64,000 bases of DNA from CAIYQJ01 sp963717255. GTDB taxonomy: Bacteria > Chloroflexota > Limnocylindria > Limnocylindrales > CSP1-4. The stretch spans positions 1 through 64,000 of the forward strand of contig CAVQVT010000014.1 in NCBI GenBank assembly GCA_963717255.1, in the 5' to 3' direction. Each line of letters begins with the position of its first letter. Position 1 is the stretch's first letter. The notes beneath the pieces were generated by a model that was not told the origin of the DNA, ran no database searches, and was given only the letters and a program-made list of their open reading frames with translations. Shown one piece after another: positions 57,716-64,000 of this stretch. The translations under genes were made by a program, and so were the position numbers.

Positions 57716-58135
57716 GTGGTGACGCAGGAGCAGCGGTCCGTCCAGGGACGCCCCATCGGGGTGACGCTCATCTCGACGCTGGCGCTCGTCTGGAGCGTGA
57801 TGGCCTTCTTCGAGGCGCTCACGCTCTTCCCGTCGTCGGCCTCCGCGACGATCGTGGACCAGGGACTCGACACGGGACCCCTCGGCCAGACGCTCGCGTT
57901 CGCGGCGCTCGCGCTCGGGGTGGTCTACTTCCTCGTCTCGTTCGGCCTCTGGGACATGCACCGCTGGGCGTACTGGCTGACCCTCGGCATCTCCGTCCTG
58001 CACGTGGTGGGGAGCGTGCTCGGCGCGCTGCTGGGTGGCCCGACGTGGACGATGGCGGCGGTCGCGTCGATCGTGCCGGTGATCCTCGTCTTCTACCTGC
58101 TCACGCCCGGGATCCGGCGCGCGTTCCGCGTCTGA
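57716..58135 (+). CDS. Four-span membrane protein, unknown
   Basis: 139 residues from GTG 57716 (GTG 57719 is equally possible), ribosome site GAAGGAG. Four hydrophobic segments (GVTLISTLALVWSVMAFFEA, ALGVVYFLVSFGLW, YWLTLGISVLHVVGSVLGAL, VASIVPVILVFYLL). No family recognised beyond a general small-integral-membrane pattern. Confidence 0.7.
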   Translation: MVTQEQRSVQGRPIGVTLISTLALVWSVMAFFEALTLFPSSASATIVDQGLDTGPLGQTLAFAALALGVVYFLVSFGLWDMHRWAYWLTLGISVLHVVGSVLGALLGGPTWTMAAVASIVPVILVFYLLTPGIRRAFRV

Positions 58136-58156
58136 GCGTCCGCGGCCGGCGGCCTC

Positions 58157-58726
58157 CTACCGGCGCAGCCAGCCCGGGAGCGGCAGCTCCTCGCCCCGCC
58201 ACCGCGTGATCTCCTCGGTGGCGACGCGCCCGTAGAAGTTGAGGAAGTGCGCACCGAGCGCGTTCAGCCGCTCGACGACCCGGCCGCGCAGCGCCGTCTC
58301 CGGCGCGTGGACCGCCACCACGGCCCGGCCGTCCCGCAGCGCCGCGAGGTACAGCGCGAAGTCCGGCGCCTGGTCCATCGTCATGAACCGGACGGCGGTC
58401 ATCGCCCGCTGGATGACGCTGTCCTTGGCGAGCAGGTCGAGGCGGTCGTCGGCGCCGTCGCCCGAGAGCACCTCCACGTCGGCGGGTGCGACGCCCAGCC
58501 CGACGATCGCGGCGACCGCGGCGGGACCCTCCTCTGGGCGGTCCAGGACCGCGAGCAGGTGGTCCGTCGGATAGCGGAACGTCCGCCGGGGGCGCGCCGC
58601 CTCCGGGTCGCTCGCCGCGGCGGCCGCCATCGCCTCCTCGGCCGCGGACTCCGCGGCGAGCCGGGAGCGCTCGGCCGCGAGCCGCGCGCGCTCCTCCTGG
58701 TGCGGATCGCCGTGCGGATCGCTCAT
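58157..58726 (-). CDS. Unknown protein with charged N-terminus and DUF1269/GsiB-like fold
   Basis: 189 residues from ATG 58726. The first 50 are Ala/Glu/Arg-rich and probably helical; the rest (TDHLLAVLDRPEEGPAAVAA, VEVLSGDGADDRLDLL, VAVHAPETALRGRVVERLNA) resembles general-stress or DUF1269-type domains, loosely. Its ATG overlaps the stop of the upstream gene by 4 bp. Function unknown. Confidence 0.65.
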   Translation of the reverse strand: MSDPHGDPHQEERARLAAERSRLAAESAAEEAMAAAAASDPEAARPRRTFRYPTDHLLAVLDRPEEGPAAVAAIVGLGVAPADVEVLSGDGADDRLDLLAKDSVIQRAMTAVRFMTMDQAPDFALYLAALRDGRAVVAVHAPETALRGRVVERLNALGAHFLNFYGRVATEEITRWRGEELPLPGWLRR

Positions 58727-60084
58727 GCCGCTCCCTCCGGTCCATCCAGCGCGACCGGCGTCGCCCACGCCGCGCGCTCCTGCATCCATGCCGCGAACGT
58801 GGAGAGGATCGCCAGTCGGTCGTCCGATCCGAGGCCGCGCGCGAGCGGGACCGGGAAGTGCGTGACGAAGAAGGGCGCATCCCCCTCGGCGGTCCAGGCC
58901 CCCACGAACGGTGCCAGCTTCACGTCGGTCAGCTCGCGCCGGTTCAGGCGCGAGGCGAGCGCGGCCGCGTCTGCGGCCGACCGCGCCCGGACGGGCAGCC
59001 GGAGGCGCATCGCGAGCCCGGCGCCGTACTCGGGGTGGCGATCCCCGAACGAGATCCGGAGCAGGGCGGTGCCCGGGCGAGACTCGCGCGCGACCGCGGT
59101 GGCGGCGCCGGCCGCCGCGCCTGCTGCCGCGTCTGCCGCCGCGCCGTCTGGCGTGGGCACGACCGGGGCCGGCGTCTCTCCGTCGCGCATCGCCGCGAGC
59201 CAGGCGGCCTCGTGCGCGCGGGCCGGGTCTGACCGGTCCCTGCGGGCCGCATCGACGAGGGCGCGGGTGCGCTCCTGGGGGCTCCGGTCGGCCATCAGTC
59301 CGTCGGCACTCGACGCGGGGACCTCCGCCGTGACCGCGTCGGGGCCGTGCACGGCGAACGGGAGGAGCGCGAGCGGGCTGCGCACGAGCGCCCGGAGGTC
59401 GCCCTCCGTGAACGGCGTCGCCCGATCGCCGGCCGCCGCGAACGCCGCGCCCGAATCCACGAGCTCGTCGTGCTCGGCGCGTGATCCCGAGGCCGGGTGG
59501 CCGGTCGCGGCGATCGATCCGCCGATCTCCGCCTGCAGGGCGTCCACGCTCGACTCGGCGATCGCGGCCTGGAGGCCCGACACCGAGTACACGAGGGGGT
59601 CGAGCCATGCGTCGCCCGCGTGACACCAGATGGTCGCGGCGAGGGCGACCGTCCGCTCCTCCGGGTCCCACACGAGCCCGTCGATCGCGGCCCGGGCGTT
59701 GTGGCCGGCGATGTGCTCGACGATCTCCCGCGTCGCAGGGACGTCGCGCAGGAGTGTCGTCGTCGTCGTCACGCGAACGGCCGAGAGGCCGTGGAGGACG
59801 ACCGGGTCGCCCACCCGGACGGTGAGCGCGAGCCGCCCGGGCCACCACGTGAAGCCACGGCCCCGCTCTACGGTCCACTCGGGCTGCGTCCCGAGGTGCT
59901 CCTGGAGGAGCGCGAGGATCCGGGGGCCCTGGTCGGCGCCGTCGGCGAGGACCGCGTCCGCCTCGCTCGGGTCGGCGCCCGCGGGAAGCGCCGGGACGGC
60001 CGGGAGGAGGTCGGGCTCGAGCGGACGGGCCGGGTCGGCGCCGCCGAACGTCTCGGCGAGGGCTCGGGCATCGACCGACGACAT
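58723..60084 (-). CDS. Unknown conserved-looking cytosolic protein
   Basis: 453 residues from ATG 60084 (MSSVDARALAETFGG). No signal peptide or membrane segment. Distinct patches include GFTWWPGRLALTVRVGDPVV, FGDRHPEYGAGLAMRLRLPV and LNRRELTDVKLAPFVGAW. An Ala-rich linker near residue 330 separates two parts. I recognise no family. It forms a two-gene operon with the 189-residue protein and is divergent from the aminotransferase gene. Confidence 0.65.
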   Translation of the reverse strand: MSSVDARALAETFGGADPARPLEPDLLPAVPALPAGADPSEADAVLADGADQGPRILALLQEHLGTQPEWTVERGRGFTWWPGRLALTVRVGDPVVLHGLSAVRVTTTTTLLRDVPATREIVEHIAGHNARAAIDGLVWDPEERTVALAATIWCHAGDAWLDPLVYSVSGLQAAIAESSVDALQAEIGGSIAATGHPASGSRAEHDELVDSGAAFAAAGDRATPFTEGDLRALVRSPLALLPFAVHGPDAVTAEVPASSADGLMADRSPQERTRALVDAARRDRSDPARAHEAAWLAAMRDGETPAPVVPTPDGAAADAAAGAAAGAATAVARESRPGTALLRISFGDRHPEYGAGLAMRLRLPVRARSAADAAALASRLNRRELTDVKLAPFVGAWTAEGDAPFFVTHFPVPLARGLGSDDRLAILSTFAAWMQERAAWATPVALDGPEGAA

Positions 60085-60274
60085 CGGGCCTCCGGGCTGT
60101 GCGAGTGGGCTGAGCTCGCGCCCGGTTCGCGCCCTTGTGCGCGCCCGGGAGCGGGGGGAGCGGCCACAGGGTACCCCGGGGTCGGCTAGGCTGCGCCGCG
60201 TGGGGACGCGCCGCGCCGAGCCGCGCGCCGCGCCGAGCCGCGCGCCCACGCCGAGGGGCCGGGGAGGGGACGGG

Positions 60275-61753
60275 ATGACGGGACCGGCAGCCGGGACGCT
60301 GCGGGAGATCGTCGGGGAGGACGTCGAGGTCCCCGTCGTCACCGGCGGCACGCGTCGCTACGTGAACCTCGACGTCGCGGCGAGCGCACCCGCGCTCCGC
60401 GCGGTCGCGGACGGCGTGGCGGCGTGCCTGCCGTGGTACGCGAGCGTCCACCGCGGCGCCGGGTTCAAGAGCCGCGTCTCCACCGAGCTGTACGAGCGGG
60501 CCCGCGAGGCGATCCGGACGTTCGTCGGCGCGCGGTCGGATGACGCCGTCGTCATCACGCGCAACACGACCGACGCGATCAACCTGCTCGCGAGCGCGCT
60601 CCCCGAGCGCACGACCGTCCTCGTCTTCGCCGTCGAGCACCACGCGAACATGCTCCCGTGGCGCCACGGGACGCACCACGGACGCGTCCGCTATCTGCCG
60701 GTCCCCTCCTCCCCCGATGACCTCGTCGGGCTCCTCGATGCGGCCCTCCGCGAGGAGCGGGCAGGCGGCACCGCCCCGGACGGATCGGAGCGCGCCGGCG
60801 CCGGGCACATCCTCGTCTCCACGACCGGGGCGTCCAACGTCACCGGCGAGATCTGGCCGCTCGCGCGCATCTCGGAGACCGCGCACGCCCACGGGGCGCG
60901 CTTCATGGTGGACGCCGCGCAGCTCGCCCCCCACCTGCCCGTGGACATCGCACGCGACGGGATCGACTACCTCGCGATGTCCGGGCACAAGCTCTACGCG
61001 CCGTACGGCGCCGGCGCGCTCGTCGGGCGGCGCGACTGGCTCGAAGAGACGGAGCCGTTCCTCTGGGGCGGTGGGGCCGTCCGTTTCGTCACCCTCGACG
61101 ACGTGATGTGGGCTCCCCTGCCCGACCGACAGGAGGCGGGCTCGCCGAACGTCCTCGGGGCCGTCGCGATGGGGATCGCGTGCGAGACGCTCGCGGCCAT
61201 CGGGATGGAGTCGATCGCCGCCGAGGAGCTCGCCCTCCACGCCCATGCCGTCGGCCGGCTCTCGGCGATCCCGGGGGTCCGGGTCCACCTCACGTGGGGC
61301 ATCGACCAGCCGCACATCGGCCTGGTGACGTTCGCGGTGGACGGGTACGACCATGGCGAGGTCGCGTCGGTCCTCAGCGCCGAGCACGCGATCGGCGTCC
61401 GGCACGGCTGCTTCTGCGCGCACCCGCTGATGCTCCACCTGCTCCGCATGGACGAGGGGGCCGCCGCCACGATCCAGGCGGCGCTGCGCGCGGGCGAGGA
61501 CCCGCCGCTGCCGGGCGCGGTCCGGATGAGCTTCGGCCTGGAGACGACCGAGGCGGACGTGGACGCGGTCGCGGACGCGCTGGCCTCGATCGCACGATCC
61601 GGGCCCGCCTGGACGTATCGCGTCAGCCCGGTGACCGGCGAATGGGAGCCGGACCCGGACCCGCGGGCATGGCCGGACCTGCCGCTCACCGCGGGTGCGC
61701 GGGGAGCTGCCGGCGCGCACGCGCGGCGCGCGACGGCGGGCGAGGCGTCGTAG
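60275..61753 (+). CDS. Class V aminotransferase, cysteine desulfurase-like
   Basis: 492 residues from ATG 60275, ribosome site GGGAGGGG. PLP-Lys in SGHKLYAPYGAGAL, His in FAVEHHANMLPW, and a Cys in RHGCFCAHP at the position of the SufS/CsdA catalytic Cys. Residues YASVHRGAGFKSRVS match the substrate loop. Either a cysteine/selenocysteine lyase or one of the related PLP enzymes. A taggct -10-like box lies at 60187-60192. No suf or isc genes nearby. Confidence 0.85.
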   Translation: MTGPAAGTLREIVGEDVEVPVVTGGTRRYVNLDVAASAPALRAVADGVAACLPWYASVHRGAGFKSRVSTELYERAREAIRTFVGARSDDAVVITRNTTDAINLLASALPERTTVLVFAVEHHANMLPWRHGTHHGRVRYLPVPSSPDDLVGLLDAALREERAGGTAPDGSERAGAGHILVSTTGASNVTGEIWPLARISETAHAHGARFMVDAAQLAPHLPVDIARDGIDYLAMSGHKLYAPYGAGALVGRRDWLEETEPFLWGGGAVRFVTLDDVMWAPLPDRQEAGSPNVLGAVAMGIACETLAAIGMESIAAEELALHAHAVGRLSAIPGVRVHLTWGIDQPHIGLVTFAVDGYDHGEVASVLSAEHAIGVRHGCFCAHPLMLHLLRMDEGAAATIQAALRAGEDPPLPGAVRMSFGLETTEADVDAVADALASIARSGPAWTYRVSPVTGEWEPDPDPRAWPDLPLTAGARGAAGAHARRATAGEAS

Positions 61754-61774
61754 GCGGCCCCGGCCGCCCCGCGA

Positions 61775-62788
61775 TCAGGACTCCGGTTCGGCCGGCGCGG
61801 GCTGCGGCGGATCGGCCACGTGGACCGGGCCAGGCCCGTCGTCGGCCATCGGCGCGTCCGGGCCGGCCGCGTTCGCCTTCTCCCCGGTCGCGGCCTCCGC
61901 GCGGATCCCCTTCCGGACCTTCTCGACCCGCGCCTTCGCATCGGCCACCTGCGCTCTCACGCTCTCGAGGACGGCCTCCTTCGTCGCTTCGGTCTCCGCC
62001 TCGATCGTGGCCTCGGCGTCCGCCTCGCCCTCGTCGAGGAGTGCCTCGCGCTCCGCGAGCTGCTGGTCCATCGCCATGACGCGCTCGGCCCACCAGCCGT
62101 CCGGCGCGGTCAGCGCGTCCCGGCCCTCGCGGGCGGTCCGCTCGGCGCGCCCCTTGAGGCCGAGCAGCATCCGCCGGAACATGACGAAGCTGCCGGGCTC
62201 GAAGCCGAGGATCATCGGGAGCTGCCGCAGCCCTGCGGCGGACTTCGTCGCGGACTCCACGTCCCATTCCGCGAAGCGCGCGCGGCCCCGGAACACGAGG
62301 CGGGTCCCCTCCTCGACCGGGAGGAGCTCGAAGCAGAACGACCCGGCGCCGACCGCGGAGTCCTCCGCCTCGAGCAGGAGGAGCCTGTCCGGCTCGAGGG
62401 AGACGACCGGCAGGTCGAAGGCGCCGAAAGGCATCGCGTCGCCGACCTTGAGCCCCTGGAGCTCGGGGATGATGAGCTCGACCGAGTGGACGTCGAGTCC
62501 CAGCCGCTTCTCGATCATGTCGTAGCTGTAGAAGCCGGCCCGGCCGATGCCCATCTGGACGAGCCACGGCCAGACGTCGGCGGGCGGCGCCGCCACTGTG
62601 ACCGCGTAGGTCACCTGCCAGCTCGGATCCGTGACGACGTCGTCGCCCGGCATGGGGGCGGCGAGCTCCTCGTCCGTCGCGCCCCACGCCCGGAAGAGCG
62701 GGCGGACCTTCCGCGAGTAGGACACCGCGACCGCGGTGGCGGCGAGCGAGAGCGCCACGGACAGGGCGACCGCTGTGCGTGCCTTCAT
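61775..62788 (-). CDS. Membrane-anchored SRPBCC-domain protein with coiled-coil tail
   Basis: 337 residues: N-terminal membrane segment, an SRPBCC/polyketide-cyclase-like domain (about 55-200; VAAPPADVWPWLVQMGIGRAG, MPFGAFDLPVVSLEPDR), then a charged helical stretch rich in Glu/Ala (about 240-300) predicted as coiled coil, and a Pro/Ala tail. Ligand unknown. Confidence 0.75.
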   Translation of the reverse strand: MKARTAVALSVALSLAATAVAVSYSRKVRPLFRAWGATDEELAAPMPGDDVVTDPSWQVTYAVTVAAPPADVWPWLVQMGIGRAGFYSYDMIEKRLGLDVHSVELIIPELQGLKVGDAMPFGAFDLPVVSLEPDRLLLLEAEDSAVGAGSFCFELLPVEEGTRLVFRGRARFAEWDVESATKSAAGLRQLPMILGFEPGSFVMFRRMLLGLKGRAERTAREGRDALTAPDGWWAERVMAMDQQLAEREALLDEGEADAEATIEAETEATKEAVLESVRAQVADAKARVEKVRKGIRAEAATGEKANAAGPDAPMADDGPGPVHVADPPQPAPAEPES

Positions 62789-62924
62789 CGGGGGACCCTC
62801 CTGCCGGTCGAGCCGGCGAGCCTGGCTGAGTCCGACCAGTCTGCCCCTCGCCCTGGCCCGCGGCGAGGGCCTTCGGTCATGGGTTCCGACCGGGGGCGGC
62901 CCGGGTCGCTCCCGGCGCCGGCCC

Positions 62925-64000
62925 TCAGGCGACCCCGGCGCCCGCCGCCGGATCCACCGCGAGGACCCGGGGGGTCAGCCCCGTCCGCGCCGGATACTCC
63001 GCGAGGACGGCCCGTGCCAGCGCGTCCACCGCGCCGCGGCGCACGAGGTTCACGGTGCAGCCGCCGAACCCCGCCCCCGTCATCCGGGCCGCGACCACGC
63101 CGGGCACCGCTCGGGCGATCTCCACGAGGGCGTCGAGCTCCGGCGAGCTGACCTCGTAGAGGTCGCGGAGCGACGCGTGGCTCTCGGCGAAGAGCCGCCC
63201 GACCGCCTCGAGGTCCCCGCGTCCGAGCGCGGCGACGGTCTCCTCGACGCGGATGTCCTCGCGGACCACGTGCTCGCAGCGTCGGTACGTCTCGTCGTCC
63301 AGGACGCCGCGGAGGCCGTCGAGCATCGACGGCGTGACGTCGCGCAGCGCCCGGACCGGGAGGCCGCGCTCGGCGAGGATCGCCACGGCCCGCTCGCACT
63401 GGGCGCGCCGCGCGTTGTACTCGCTCGCCTGCAGCTTGCGCACCGACCCCGTGTGGCAGACGACGAGGACGTGGCCGGCGAGCGGGAGGGGGACGGCGCG
63501 GTGCTCGAGCGACCGGCAGTCGAGGAGGACCGCGCCGTCGGCGCGGCCGCAGGACGACGCGAACTGGTCCATGAGGCCGCACGCGACGCCGACGTAGGCG
63601 TTCTCCCCGCGCTGGCAGATGCGCGCGAGCGTGAGCGGGTCCACCGCCGGGTCCGTGGCCGGGGAGAGCGCCCACGCGGAGGCGAGCTCGAGCGCCGCCG
63701 AGGAGGAGAGCCCCGAGCCCTGCGGGAGCGTGCTCGCGAGAAGCCCGCGGAAGCCGCGGAGCGGGAGGCCGGCCTCGTGCATCGCCCAGGCGGTGCCGGC
63801 GACGTAGTCGACGAACCCTCCGCGGCGCTCGCGGGCCGCGACGACGTCGTCGAGATCGACGGAGGCGCGCTCACCGGTCGCGTCGAGGACGATCTCCACG
63901 CGACGGTCGTCGGTCGGCACGAGCGCGATGCGGATCTCGAGGTCGATCGCCGCGGGGAGCACGAGGCCGTCGTTGTAGTCCGTGTGCTCGCCGATGAGGT
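62925..64000 (-). CDS. galK: Galactokinase, N-terminus beyond the window
   Basis: GHMP kinase that phosphorylates galactose at C1 (Leloir pathway). The frame is open to the right edge, where GEHTDYNDGLVLPAAI gives the galactokinase signature. The ATP loop LPQGSGLSSSAALELASAWA and the third GHMP motif ARMTGAGFGGCTVNLV are intact, and CGLMDQFAS contains the catalytic Asp. About 30 N-terminal residues are missing. Confidence 0.93.
   Translation of the reverse strand, partial: LIGEHTDYNDGLVLPAAIDLEIRIALVPTDDRRVEIVLDATGERASVDLDDVVAARERRGGFVDYVAGTAWAMHEAGLPLRGFRGLLASTLPQGSGLSSSAALELASAWALSPATDPAVDPLTLARICQRGENAYVGVACGLMDQFASSCGRADGAVLLDCRSLEHRAVPLPLAGHVLVVCHTGSVRKLQASEYNARRAQCERAVAILAERGLPVRALRDVTPSMLDGLRGVLDDETYRRCEHVVREDIRVEETVAALGRGDLEAVGRLFAESHASLRDLYEVSSPELDALVEIARAVPGVVAARMTGAGFGGCTVNLVRRGAVDALARAVLAEYPARTGLTPRVLAVDPAAGAGVA

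Overview
This is high-GC (about 70%) bacterial chromosome with short intergenic gaps, many GTG starts and frequent 4-bp start/stop overlaps. The gene set (copper/SCO/cytochrome c cluster, F420/FMN-type LLM oxidoreductase, zinc-ribbon adenylate-cyclase/ATPase regulator, DrrAB- and NatAB-type ABC systems, MMPL and DHA2 exporters, an IS481 copy) fits a free-living soil or water bacterium. My best guess is Chloroflexota (Limnocylindria-like), with Actinomycetota as the alternative; the sequence alone does not settle it. Many well-conserved genes carry single-base frameshifts, mostly in G/C runs, which looks more like consensus indel error in the assembly than real decay.

Layout. 1-3.7 kb: heterodimeric ABC exporter pair. 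4.1-8.2 kb: glycine betaine/proline uptake operon (ATPase, double-domain permease, binding lipoprotein) closed by a strong hairpin. 8.4-13.2 kb: YceI protein, a decayed IS481 element abutting a DHA2 drug exporter, and a membrane-anchored alpha/beta hydrolase. 13.3-19 kb: a Rieske oxygenase remnant, then a tightly coupled copper-handling and cytochrome-maturation operon (membrane protein, periplasmic protein, CopC-CopD, cytochrome c, SCO1, PCu(A)C). 19.2-20.5 kb: citrate synthase. 20.6-29.2 kb: protease-propeller protein and TetR regulator, divergent from a giant MMPL-YhgE/Pip fusion exporter across a double palindromic operator. 29.2-39.5 kb: a second TetR with its own palindrome, a DrrAB-type ABC pair, an XRE-membrane protein-NatAB operon, a methyltransferase, a quinone-oxidoreductase-like MDR enzyme and an LLM oxidoreductase.

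39.7-55.3 kb is the most unusual part. An intact tRNA-Gly(UCC) gene on the minus strand (55263-55338) is followed, beyond its 3' end, by seven direct copies of its last 47 nt. Each copy is flanked by the same left and right arm sequences, which contain an inverted repeat. The copies cut the region into seven units of 1.2-3.9 kb, each carrying one gene or one operon: a MacB-type ABC transporter, a cyclase/ATPase regulator, an alpha/beta hydrolase, an arylsulfatase, and three tandem copies of a lipoprotein gene. Sequence divergence rises with distance from the tRNA. No recombinase is encoded in the window. This reads as a tRNA-anchored array of minimal gene cassettes, comparable in logic to an integron but built on tRNA-derived attachment sites and presumably served by an integrase in trans.

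55.5-64 kb returns to ordinary chromosome: a secreted glycosidase-like protein, small membrane and unknown proteins, a cysteine-desulfurase-like enzyme, an SRPBCC-domain protein and galactokinase (cut by the window edge).
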